Shown piece after piece: positions 41,559 to 49,416 of a stretch of DNA of 64,000 bases. The translations under genes were made by a program, and so were the position numbers. Position 1 is the first letter of the stretch; every line of letters starts with the position of its first letter. This stretch comes from UBA11524 sp963590165 (GTDB lineage: Bacteria > Bacillota > Clostridia > Christensenellales > Aristaeellaceae). The notes beneath the pieces are model-generated. The model was not told the DNA's origin, made no database searches, and was given only the letters and a program-made list of their open reading frames with translations. Location: assembly GCA_963590165.1 (NCBI GenBank), contig CAVANO010000021.1, positions 98,979-162,978 of the forward strand, written 5' to 3'.

Positions 41559-42784
41559 AGTCTGCTCCCTCCCATCAGCATCGCGCGGTCACGTCTGGAG
41601 AACGCCATGAGCTGCGGCTTCTCCAGCATCAGCTGAAAGTCAATACTGCTCAGCGGTGTTTTTTCGCGGATCAGCGCCGTGTAGATGCCTGCACGCTCTA
41701 CATCGCCGAGCATGATGTAACCCATCAGCCGGTCGTCCTTCGTGCAAAGGCGCTTGTAGCTGCCGTTTTCGCGGATGATGTAGCTTTCGCCTGTCATCGT
41801 GCCGGCGGTAATCATATGCAGCCCGAACATGCCCATGGCGTTCATCGGGATGGCCTTCATCTGTTTCGGCGTACGCCCTGCCATCGCCATGCCGCAGATT
41901 TCACCCTGCTGTGTCGCGTTCGGCAGCAGCGCCAACACGCGCTCGGTGTCCGTCGTCAGGTCGATCGACTTTGCGCAGTCACCTGCGGCATAAATTCCGG
42001 GAATGTCCGTTTCGCCGTATGCATTCGTATGGATGCCGCGTGATGCATCGAGTCCGAGGCTCTGCGCAAGCTCCGTTGCCGGACGAACGCCGACTGCCAT
42101 CACCAGCTCGTCGAACTCGACTTCCTTGCCGCTCTTCATGATGGCCTTGCCCGGCTCGAAGCGAACTGCGCTGTCGCCTAAGAGGAATGTCACGTCCTTT
42201 TCCTCGCAATGCTTCTGCACCATAGTTGCCGCTTCTTCATCGAGGATAGAGGGCAGCACCTGCTTTGCCAAATCGCAGACGGTCACGCTTGCGACATGGT
42301 CGCGGATGCCTTCCAGACACTTCATGCCAATCAAACCTGCGCCGACAATCAGCACGCGCGTGTTCTTCGTCAGGCAGCTTTCGAGCGACTTCGCATCCGC
42401 AAGCGTCATGAACGAATGATATTTGATCGTGTCAATGCCCTCAATCGGCGGAACAAAGGGTCGTGCACCCGTTGCAAGCAGCAATGCGTCATACGGCATG
42501 ATCTGCCCGTTCGAGCCGGTAACCGTCTTCTTCTCGCTGTCGATGGCAACCGCTTCGACGCCCTTGAGGAAGTCAATCCGGTTCTTTTCGTAGAAGTCCG
42601 GTGCCTTATAGCGCATTTTGGTTTCGTCCGTTTTGCCGCAGAGCAGATAGGAAATCAGCGGTCGGGAGTAGGTGAATTCATCCTCCTTGGAGAAGAGCGT
42701 GATGTTTCCTTCGCCGTCCGCCTTGCGGATGGTCTCCGCAGCCGTCACAGCTGCCGGGCCGTTGCCGATAATCACGTAGTTCAT
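41555..42784 (-). CDS. FAD-dependent NAD(P)H oxidoreductase of the glutamate synthase operon
   Basis: Protein of 409 residues with the two-dinucleotide-binding fold of nitrite reductase NirB and rubredoxin reductases. The FAD loop is 'VIIGNGPAAVTAAE' at the N-terminus, the NAD loop 'VLIVGAGLIGMKCLEG' near 143-158, and the second FAD motif 'TDIPGIYAAGDCAKS' near 265-279. No CxxC redox pair is seen in the active-site position. It probably passes electrons from NAD(P)H to the ferredoxin subunit. The ATG at 42784 has AGGTGAG upstream; a longer frame to 42856 would overlap the ferredoxin gene. Confidence 0.92.
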   Translation of the reverse strand: MNYVIIGNGPAAVTAAETIRKADGEGNITLFSKEDEFTYSRPLISYLLCGKTDETKMRYKAPDFYEKNRIDFLKGVEAVAIDSEKKTVTGSNGQIMPYDALLLATGARPFVPPIEGIDTIKYHSFMTLADAKSLESCLTKNTRVLIVGAGLIGMKCLEGIRDHVASVTVCDLAKQVLPSILDEEAATMVQKHCEEKDVTFLLGDSAVRFEPGKAIMKSGKEVEFDELVMAVGVRPATELAQSLGLDASRGIHTNAYGETDIPGIYAAGDCAKSIDLTTDTERVLALLPNATQQGEICGMAMAGRTPKQMKAIPMNAMGMFGLHMITAGTMTGESYIIRENGSYKRLCTKDDRLMGYIMLGDVERAGIYTALIREKTPLSSIDFQLMLEKPQLMAFSRRDRAMLMGGSRL

Positions 42785-42791
42785 TTGCTTC

Positions 42792-43223
42792 TCACCTCTC
42801 CTCATACACAATTGCCTGATTCGGGCAGTTCTTGACGCACAGCGGCTCACCGCCATTGCGCGTGCACAGCTCGCACTTCTGCATCACATGACCGGTCTCG
42901 TCCGGCATAATCGCGCCATACGGGCAGGACAGGATGCACGTGAAACAGCCGACGCACTTCTTGTCATCAATCACAATCATGCCGTCCTTGCGGGTCAGCG
43001 CGCCGGAAATGCAGCCCTTAACGCACAGCGGGTCAGCGCAGTGGCGGCAGTTGACCGCAAAATGAACGCCATTTGCACCTTCCTCAATGTGGATGCGCGG
43101 ATGAATCCGGATGTTCTTGAGCGCCTTCACCATGTCGCTCTTGCCAGAATTTGCAAATGCGCAGTAATATTCGCACAGATGACAGCCGAGGCACCATTTT
43201 TCATTGACATAGATTTTCTTCAT
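42792..43223 (-). CDS. Ferredoxin-type iron-sulfur subunit
   Basis: Protein of 143 residues rich in cysteine clusters: 'CLGCHLCEYYC' at about 11-21, 'CRHCADPLCVKGC' (about 59-71), 'CVGCFTCILSC' (about 90-100) and 'CELCTRNGGEPLCVKNC' (about 115-131). This pattern, four clusters of the DmsB/HycB type, is seen in electron-transfer subunits of redox complexes. It lies between the FMN subunit and the FAD oxidoreductase and likely carries electrons between them. The ATG at 43223 was chosen because GGAGAG is well spaced from it. Confidence 0.92.
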   Translation of the reverse strand: MKKIYVNEKWCLGCHLCEYYCAFANSGKSDMVKALKNIRIHPRIHIEEGANGVHFAVNCRHCADPLCVKGCISGALTRKDGMIVIDDKKCVGCFTCILSCPYGAIMPDETGHVMQKCELCTRNGGEPLCVKNCPNQAIVYEER

Positions 43224-43228
43224 GCTGC

Positions 43229-44734
43229 TCACTCTCCCGCATGCTTGACGCCCAGAATCTCAAGCTCCTTCTCGTTGAGCCCTACGCCGCGAAGCATCAG
43301 CCGGTTGCCGCGAAGCGCCTCGATGGAGTTGATGCCCATGCCGCCCATCATTTCCTTGATTTCGTGATTCCATGCCGTAACGAGGTTCACCAGCCGCTGG
43401 CAGCCCATATCGGGATTCAGCCGCTGCGTCAATTCCGGAATCTGTGTGGCAATGCCCCAGTTGCAACGTCCCGTCTGGCAGGAGCGGCACAGGTGGCAGC
43501 CCAGCGCCATCAGCGCCGATGTCGCGATGTAAACTGCATCCGCACCGAGTGCAATCGCCTTGACCACGTCCGCGCTGGAACGGATGGAACCACCGACAAC
43601 GAGGCTCACGCGGTCGCGGATGCCTTCCTGACGAAGGCGCGTATCGACCGCTGCCAGCGCCAGTTCAATCGGGATGCCGACGTTATCGCGGATACGCGTC
43701 GGTGCAGCACCCGTGCCGCCGCGGAAGCCGTCAATGGCAATGATATCCGCACCGGAGCGTGCAATGCCGGATGCAATCGCCGCGACATTGTGCACGGCAG
43801 CGATTTTGACAATGACCGGCTTGGTGTACCGGCTTGCCTCCTTGAGCGAGTAAACCAGCTGGCGCAAATCCTCGATGGAGTAGATGTCATGATGCGGCGC
43901 GGGCGAAATTGCATCTGAGCCTTCGGGAATCATGCGCGTTTTCGCGATGTCTGCCACAATCTTCTTGCCGGGCAGATGGCCGCCGATACCGGGCTTTGCG
44001 CCCTGTCCCATCTTAATTTCAATCGCTGCGCCGGCATTCAGGTAGTCGTGATTCACGCCGAAGCGTCCCGATGCCACCTGCACAATCGTGTGAGCGCCGT
44101 ACTTGTAGAAGTCCTGATGCAAACCGCCTTCGCCGGTGTTATAATACGTGCCGAGCTTTTCCGCTGCGCGCGCAAGCGACTCATGCGCGTTATAGCTGAT
44201 GGAGCCGTAGGACATGGCAGAGAACATAATCGGCACCTCAAGCTTGAGCTGCGGCGGCGTATCATCGATAAGCTTGCCGTCCTTGTCGCGGCGAATGCCC
44301 TCAGGACGGCTGCCGAGATACACACGCGTCTCCATCGGCTCGCGCAAGGGATCAATGGACGGGTTCGTGACCTGTGAGGCATTAATGAGCAATTTGTCCC
44401 AGTACACCGGCAGCGGCGCGGGATTGCCCATTGCGGAAAGCAGCACGCCGCCTGACTGTGCCTGACGGTAGATTTCCGTCATTGCCTGCGCGGTGTAGTT
44501 GACATTATCCTTGAATGTATTATCGGTCTTGACGATTTTGAGGGCACGCGTCGGGCAGAGCGACACGCAGCGCTGGCAGTTGACGCACGCGCTTTCATCG
44601 GAAATCATGATGCCCAGTTCCGCATCATACTGATGCACCTTGTTGGCGCACTGACGCTCGCAGACGCGGCACGTGATGCAGCGATCCTGATTGCGCACCA
44701 CCTCATACGCCGGATAAAAGAAATCAACAGCCAT
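43229..44734 (-). CDS. Glutamate synthase FMN subunit with N-terminal ferredoxin domain
   Basis: Protein of 501 residues. Residues about 10-70 hold two [4Fe-4S] motifs ('CITCRVCERQC' and 'CVNCQRCVSLC'). The rest is the glutamate synthase central barrel (PF01645) with the FMN-binding 'SAMSYGSISYNAHESLARAA' region, 'GGQGAKPGIGGHLPGKK'-like loop ('MGQGAKPGIGGHLPGKK' is seen) and the 3Fe-4S cysteines 'CHLCRSCQTGRC'. It reduces the 2-iminoglutarate formed from 2-oxoglutarate and ammonia. The start overlaps the stop of the amidotransferase gene (TGATG). Confidence 0.95.
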   Translation of the reverse strand: MAVDFFYPAYEVVRNQDRCITCRVCERQCANKVHQYDAELGIMISDESACVNCQRCVSLCPTRALKIVKTDNTFKDNVNYTAQAMTEIYRQAQSGGVLLSAMGNPAPLPVYWDKLLINASQVTNPSIDPLREPMETRVYLGSRPEGIRRDKDGKLIDDTPPQLKLEVPIMFSAMSYGSISYNAHESLARAAEKLGTYYNTGEGGLHQDFYKYGAHTIVQVASGRFGVNHDYLNAGAAIEIKMGQGAKPGIGGHLPGKKIVADIAKTRMIPEGSDAISPAPHHDIYSIEDLRQLVYSLKEASRYTKPVIVKIAAVHNVAAIASGIARSGADIIAIDGFRGGTGAAPTRIRDNVGIPIELALAAVDTRLRQEGIRDRVSLVVGGSIRSSADVVKAIALGADAVYIATSALMALGCHLCRSCQTGRCNWGIATQIPELTQRLNPDMGCQRLVNLVTAWNHEIKEMMGGMGINSIEALRGNRLMLRGVGLNEKELEILGVKHAGE

Positions 44735-45864
44735 CAGTCACGTCCTCCTTCGGTCGTAAAGATCACCGGCTGACCGCCGCGCGGCGCCCACACATGATCC
44801 ACATCCGGTGCAATCCGGCGAATGGCGCATTCCTCGCTGGCGACATATGCAATATCTTCCGTCTCTGCGACAACCATCGAGCGGAGTTTCAAGCGATCGT
44901 TCAGCGCCATCATACCGCCGTTGAAGCCGACAAGGATGGAAAACGGTCCGTTAATCAGCATGGACGGGAAGCGCTTGCGCAGCAGGAGCATCCGCTTCTG
45001 CTCTTCCTCCGGCATATGCTCAATCGTCGACCAGAACGGTGCCGCCATCACGTTTGCCGCCTCTGCGTACGTCAGCCCCTGCTTGCGTACGAGGTAGTCA
45101 ATCATGTACGCGATGACCTCCGTATCCGTCATCAGCGTGCAGGTGTAGCCGTACATCTCCATGCAGCGGCGGTTCGCGTCATAGGACGAAATTTCGCCGT
45201 TATGCACGACCGACACATCCAGCAGCGTAAACGGATGCGCGCCGCCCCACCAGCCGGGCGTATTCGTCGGATAGCGTCCGTGCGCCGTCCAGCAGGTCGC
45301 CTCGTATTCCTCCAGGCGGAAGAATCGACCCATATCCTCCGGATAGCCGACGCCCTTGAAGACACCCATGTTCTTGCCGGAAGAGAAGATGAACGCACCG
45401 GGAATGTTGACGTTCACGTGCAGCACATGCGCCGCGGTGAACGCGTCCTCGTCCATTGCCTCTTCCTGACAACGCCATGCCTTCGGCGTCACGAAGTACC
45501 GCCAGATAATCGGCGCATCGGTGACCTCGCGCATCGCACGCGTCGGCATGACGGACATGCTGTGAATGTCGAAAAAGCGCTTCAGGTAATGCTCACAGTC
45601 ATCGCGCGCTGATTCATTGTCGTAGAACAGATGGAAGGCATAGCAGTCCGGGAACTCCGGATAGATGCCGTAGCCTGCGAAGCCACCGCCCAAGCCGTTC
45701 GAGCGGTCATGCATCGGCTCCATGGCACGGATGATGGTGTCGCCTCCGATGAATCCGCCCTTCTTGTGAAAAATACCCGCAATCGCGCATCCGCTGGGGA
45801 TGCGAACCTCGCCTTCATGCGGATTTCGGGTTGAAAAGAGGGACGTGCCCCGCGTGTCTGTCAT
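44734..45864 (-). CDS. Glutamate synthase glutamine amidotransferase subunit (class II)
   Basis: Protein of 376 residues of the Ntn glutaminase type (PF00310). The nucleophile is Cys26 in 'PSGCAIAGIF', preceded by about 25 residues that would have to be removed or tolerated. Other marks are 'GRYPTNTPGWWGGAHPF' and 'HNGEISSYDANR', which bind glutamine. The ATG at 45864 has AAGGAGG 8 bases upstream; a longer in-frame start would lie in the regulatory leader. It is the first gene of the operon and supplies ammonia to the FMN subunit. Confidence 0.94.
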   Translation of the reverse strand: MTDTRGTSLFSTRNPHEGEVRIPSGCAIAGIFHKKGGFIGGDTIIRAMEPMHDRSNGLGGGFAGYGIYPEFPDCYAFHLFYDNESARDDCEHYLKRFFDIHSMSVMPTRAMREVTDAPIIWRYFVTPKAWRCQEEAMDEDAFTAAHVLHVNVNIPGAFIFSSGKNMGVFKGVGYPEDMGRFFRLEEYEATCWTAHGRYPTNTPGWWGGAHPFTLLDVSVVHNGEISSYDANRRCMEMYGYTCTLMTDTEVIAYMIDYLVRKQGLTYAEAANVMAAPFWSTIEHMPEEEQKRMLLLRKRFPSMLINGPFSILVGFNGGMMALNDRLKLRSMVVAETEDIAYVASEECAIRRIAPDVDHVWAPRGGQPVIFTTEGGRD

Positions 45865-45923
45865 GACTGAAACCTCCTTCAGCATCTTGCCGGCATTATA
45901 GCATTTCCGGACAAATAGGGTAC

Positions 45924-46020
45924 AAAAAAGACGTTCATGCCGCGCGATGGGCACACCTCGACCGCATCCTTGCGGCACGAGCCCTCAATCGCGTGGTATG
46001 AACGCCTTTGTTCTCCACGC
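45924..46020 (-). promoter_or_regulatory. ANTAR-responsive antitermination leader
   Basis: Read on the minus strand, hairpin 1 (46020-45991) has an outer stem GCGTGG/CCACGC and an inner stem GAAC/GTTC closing the hexaloop AAAGGC. Hairpin 2 (about 45984-45949) has CCGC/GCGG closing the hexaloop AAGGAT, on an outer CTCG/CGAG stem. Both loops fit the AxxGxx consensus bound by ANTAR dimers. A long terminator stem (left arm 46006-45982, right arm 45951-45930, then TTTTTT at 45929-45924) shares its left arm with the 3' side of hairpin 1, so hairpin 1 and terminator cannot coexist. Transcription is predicted to start at about 46020, exactly at hairpin 1. Confidence 0.88.
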
Positions 46021-46025
46021 TTTCG

Positions 46026-46054
46026 ATTGTACATGAGTGCGGCTGTTCCGTCAA
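46026..46054 (-). promoter_or_regulatory. Promoter of the glutamate synthase/glutamine synthetase operon
   Basis: Minus-strand TTGACG (46049-46054), 17-bp spacer, TACAAT (46026-46031). Between 46055 and 46262 I see no gene and no further defined element. Confidence 0.85.
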
Positions 46055-46262
46055 GGTATTTCGCTGTTTTTTTGATGTATTTATGCATATTTTCCCTGAT
46101 TTCCGGTTCATTTTGCCGATTAGCCGTTCCTAATCTGCATATTGCTTCGCTGTTTCCGTCATTTTGGCGATTGATCGGCCGCACCCTCCTCGTTTTTTTC
46201 TTCCATGCGGAAAGATTTGCCTGCGAAAAACTTCTGTTTCAGCAAACATTGATGCATGGTGC

Positions 46263-46291
46263 TTGACGCTCATTGCCTTCCGTGCTATGCT
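46263..46291 (+). promoter_or_regulatory. Promoter of the first MATE gene
   Basis: TTGACG (46263-46268), 17-bp spacer, TATGCT (46286-46291), about 30 bases before the ATG. Confidence 0.72.
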
Positions 46292-46321
46292 GTTATGATG
46301 TATTAAGGAGGGATTTCGTCC

Positions 46322-47710
46322 ATGGCTCGCAATGACGCTGATATGACACAAGGCAACATTCTGCGCCAATATATTGATTTTGCTCTACCGCTGACAATCG
46401 GTCTGCTGTTCCAGCAGCTCTACAGCGCTGTTGACACCGTTGTGGTCGGCAATTTCGTAGGAGACACGGCACTGGGTGCAGTCGGCTCAACCGGCAATAT
46501 CATCAACATGCTCATCGGCGTCTGCAATGGTCTTTCGCTTGGCGCAGGCGCTGTCATCAGTCAGGCATACGGTGCAAAAGACAATGAACGCATTGAGCAC
46601 GCCGTCCACACGACCATGCTGCTGACGTTCATCCTCTGCGTCATTATGACCATCATCGGCGTCGCCGTTGTCGAACCGAGCCTGCAGCTGATGCGCACGC
46701 CCGATGCCATGCTCGATGAGGCACGGACGTATCTGACCATCTACTTCGGCGGTGTCAGCGGTCTGCTGATTTACAACATGGGCAGCGCCATCCTGCGCGC
46801 CGTCGGCGACTCGCGCCGTCCGCTGTACTTTCTGATTTTCTCTGCCGTTGTCAACACAATTCTCGACCTTGTTTTCGTCATCTGCTTCCATTGGGGTGTC
46901 GCAGGCGTCGCATACGCGACCATTATCGCGCAGGCAGGCAGCGCTGTGCTGGTGCTGTTCGTCCTCTCCCGCGAAAAAGCCTCCTACGGACTGCGCTGGC
47001 GCAAGTTGCACATCCATGGTCAGACGCTCAATCAGATTCTTGCCATCGGTCTGCCATCGAGCGTGCAGCAGGGCGTGACATCCTTCTCCAACGTGTTTGT
47101 GCAGGGGTATATCAACGATCTTGGCGCTCTGAGTGCGTCCGGCTGGGCTGCATACACCCGTGTGGACAACTTCCTGACGGTGCCCGTCATGGCAATCGCA
47201 CAGGCTTCGACCACCTTCGTCGCGCAGAACTGGGGTGCCCGCCGTCCTGACCGCGCAAAAAAAGGCGTCCGCACCGGCATTTTCCTCTCGCTCGGCTGCA
47301 TGATTGTCTGTGCGCTGTTCGTCATTGCGCTGGCACGTCCTTTGCTGTCGCTGATTTCGCCGTCTGACGATGTCATCTCCTACGGCGCACGCTTCCTCTA
47401 TATTATCACGCCGTTCTACATCGTCATCATATTCAACCAGCTCTATGCTGGTGCCCTGCGCGGCATCGGCGAATCCGTCCTGCCGACCGTCATCATGCTC
47501 TTCTCGTTCGTGCTGTTTCGTCAAGTCTATCTCTATCTTGCCACGACGCTGCTGACGGATGAAAACACGCGCTTCATCGTTGTTGCGCTCGCCTACCCGA
47601 TTGGCTGGATGATGTGCTCCGTCCTGCAGGCGATTGCCTATCACCGCAGCCGTCTTTTCAATCCGGATGCCCATACATGGCAGGCGCCGAATTTCCATCT
47701 CCATCATTAA
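46322..47710 (+). CDS. MATE-family multidrug/cation antiporter
   Basis: Protein of 462 residues with twelve predicted helices and the DinF/NorM-type opening 'MTQGNILRQYIDFALPLTIGLLFQQLY'. Repeated family marks include 'DTVVVGNFVGDTALGAVGS' in helix 1-2 and 'GLPSSVQQGVTSFSNVFVQGYINDLG' (parts) opening the second half. It likely exports cationic compounds in exchange for sodium or protons. It is followed at 18 bp by the DUF512 gene. A second MATE gene at 58570 is only distantly similar, so the two are not a recent duplication. Confidence 0.92.
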   Translation: MARNDADMTQGNILRQYIDFALPLTIGLLFQQLYSAVDTVVVGNFVGDTALGAVGSTGNIINMLIGVCNGLSLGAGAVISQAYGAKDNERIEHAVHTTMLLTFILCVIMTIIGVAVVEPSLQLMRTPDAMLDEARTYLTIYFGGVSGLLIYNMGSAILRAVGDSRRPLYFLIFSAVVNTILDLVFVICFHWGVAGVAYATIIAQAGSAVLVLFVLSREKASYGLRWRKLHIHGQTLNQILAIGLPSSVQQGVTSFSNVFVQGYINDLGALSASGWAAYTRVDNFLTVPVMAIAQASTTFVAQNWGARRPDRAKKGVRTGIFLSLGCMIVCALFVIALARPLLSLISPSDDVISYGARFLYIITPFYIVIIFNQLYAGALRGIGESVLPTVIMLFSFVLFRQVYLYLATTLLTDENTRFIVVALAYPIGWMMCSVLQAIAYHRSRLFNPDAHTWQAPNFHLHH

Positions 47711-47728
47711 TCGGGAGGTGAACCGCAT

Positions 47729-49030
47729 TTGTCAACCGCCATTACCCATGTTCAACCCGGTTCCATCGCGCATCGTTTGGGGCTGAAGGAAGGCGAAAAG
47801 CTCGTCTCCATCGCCGGTGAACCGATTATCGACCAGATTGATTATCAGGCGCTGACGGCTCAGCGTCGCTTTGACCTCACGGTGGAAGGACTGGATGGGC
47901 AGACCCGCGTGCTGCACGTCCGCAAGGAAGATTGGCAGCCGCTCGGGCTGACGCTCGACCAGACCATCGTCTCCAGCCCGCGCCCGTGCCGCAACCACTG
48001 CATTTTCTGCTTCATCGACCAGATGCCGCCGGGCATGCGCAGGACGCTCTATGTCAAGGATGATGACTGGCGGCTGTCGCTGATGATGGGCAATTACATC
48101 ACCATGACGAACATCGATGACAGCGAACTCGACCGCATCATCCGCCGGAAGGTATCGCCGCTCTTCGTGTCCGTCCAGTGTACCGACCCGGATATGCGCG
48201 TCAAGCTTCTGCGCAATCCGAGAGCCGCGAACATCATGGATAACCTTCGTTTGCTCAAGCAGAACGGCATCCGTTTCCATGCGCAGATTGTGCTTTGTCC
48301 AGGCTGGAATGACGGCGATATCCTCATAAAGTCGCTGAATGACTTGGAAACGCTGCGTCCGGCAATCCAGTCCATCGCACTCGTTCCCATCGGACTGACG
48401 AAATTCCGCGATGGTCTGCCTTACATCAAGCCCTACGACCGGCAGATGGCGCTTGACCTGATCGAACAGGTCAAGCCATACCAAGAGCGTTTCCTACGTG
48501 AAATCGGCACGCGCCTTGTATTCCCTGCCGATGAATTCTACTGCCTGTCCGGTCTGCCGCTGCCGACAGACGAGGAATACGAGGATTATCCGCAGGTGGA
48601 GAACGGTGTCGGCATGCTGCGCATGTTCGAGACCGACCTGCTGTACGCCATCGAGGATCTTCCCATGACGGAAACGCTGCCTCGCCGCATTTGCATCGCG
48701 ACCGGCACGAGCGTTGCGCCATTCCTGCGTGAGCTGGCAGAACGCCATGCGCCGAAGGGAACAACCGTTGAGGTGCGCCCCATCATCAACCGTTTCTTCG
48801 GCGAAAGCGTCACGGTTACCGGACTGATTACAGGGCAGGATCTTGTGGCGCAGTGTCAGGATGTTCAGGCGGATGAAATCATGATTGTCCGCAGCATGAT
48901 CCGCGCCGAGGGGGATTTGTTCCTTGATGATATGTCCATCGATGACGTGCGCAAGATGCTCCCATGCCCGCTCAAGGTCGTTGAAAACAGCGGCGAAGGC
49001 TTCTGGCGCGCCATCTCAGGGCAATGCTGA
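47729..49030 (+). CDS. DUF512 radical-SAM protein with PDZ-like domain
   Basis: Protein of 433 residues. An N-terminal PDZ-like domain (about 3-65, 'VQPGSIAHRLGLKEGEKLVSI' in parts) is followed by a radical-SAM type motif C87-x3-C91-x2-C94 ('CRNHCIFC') and the DUF512 domain ('TLYVKDDDWRLSLMMGNYITMTN', in parts; 'FPADEFY'). The chemistry is unknown; members co-occur with der in Clostridia, as here. The start is TTG with GGGAGGTG about 8 bases upstream. Gene order MATE - DUF512 - structured region - der. Confidence 0.9.
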   Translation: MSTAITHVQPGSIAHRLGLKEGEKLVSIAGEPIIDQIDYQALTAQRRFDLTVEGLDGQTRVLHVRKEDWQPLGLTLDQTIVSSPRPCRNHCIFCFIDQMPPGMRRTLYVKDDDWRLSLMMGNYITMTNIDDSELDRIIRRKVSPLFVSVQCTDPDMRVKLLRNPRAANIMDNLRLLKQNGIRFHAQIVLCPGWNDGDILIKSLNDLETLRPAIQSIALVPIGLTKFRDGLPYIKPYDRQMALDLIEQVKPYQERFLREIGTRLVFPADEFYCLSGLPLPTDEEYEDYPQVENGVGMLRMFETDLLYAIEDLPMTETLPRRICIATGTSVAPFLRELAERHAPKGTTVEVRPIINRFFGESVTVTGLITGQDLVAQCQDVQADEIMIVRSMIRAEGDLFLDDMSIDDVRKMLPCPLKVVENSGEGFWRAISGQC

Positions 49031-49109
49031 CACATTAGCACACCAGCACCGTGTTTCTATAACCTTTTTTCCTGTATATTCTTTATCTATCTTTTTTCTT
49101 TTTATTATT

Positions 49110-49320
49110 TCAATGTATCAAGTGTGTCATAGAAAGCAGATACAGAAATTGCAAGGCTTTCGCCGGCAACCAGCTCGACACACTTCCGGCACAGAAGCAT
49201 GGCAGGTGTGCCGTTGCAGCCTCAAGGTGGCTATAGCACAGGCGAAACCTGCGATTAGAAAGCCCTTGGGCACTCCGCAGAGCGAACTCTTTGCAACTTG
49301 ATTGCGTTGCTGATAGAGAA
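49110..49320 (+). ncRNA. Candidate structured RNA between the DUF512 gene and der
   Basis: The 386-bp gap has no plausible gene but dense pairing. AAGTGTGTC (49120-49128) pairs perfectly with GACACACTT (49177-49185). CGGCACA (49187-49193) pairs with TGTGCCG (49207-49213). GTTGCA (49213-49218) pairs with TGCAAC (49292-49297) and encloses four small hairpins, including CAGG-CGAAA-CCTG and GCCC-TT-GGGC. A strong terminator follows at 49348. TTAGCA/17 bp/TATAAC near 49035-49063 is a possible promoter. I cannot match it to a known class, and the strand is supported mainly by the terminator. Confidence 0.45.
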
Positions 49321-49332
49321 CCAAATTAACAA

Positions 49333-49361
49333 TTGCTTTTTTGCATGAAACGTGGTAAACT
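49333..49361 (+). promoter_or_regulatory. Promoter of der
   Basis: TTGCTT (49333-49338), 17-bp spacer, TAAACT (49356-49361). The -10 box lies inside the left arm of the terminator, so a transcript from here starts past that arm and escapes it. Confidence 0.6.
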
Positions 49362-49401
49362 GCAAGATGGACATTTGTGTCCGCTGTTTATCACGTTTTT
49401 T
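49348..49401 (+). terminator. Strong intrinsic terminator immediately before der
   Basis: AAACGTGGTAAAC (49348-49360) pairs with GTTTATCACGTTT (49386-49398) with one G-U, with an inner GGACA-TTTG-TGTCC hairpin, followed by a T tract to 49401. The der ribosome site AGGAGG starts only five bases later. Confidence 0.9.
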
Positions 49402-49416
49402 GTTTAGGAGGAACCC

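Noticed and set aside
49110..49320. T-box or common riboswitch before der
   Set aside because: No AGGGTGGNACCGCG T-box sequence and none of the TPP, SAM, FMN, cobalamin, lysine or glycine core motifs are present.
49127..49324. 65-residue minus-strand frame between the DUF512 gene and der
   Set aside because: It has no ribosome site, and the region is better explained by paired RNA on the plus strand ending in a terminator. The Cys/Arg-rich product resembles spurious proteins called over structured RNAs.
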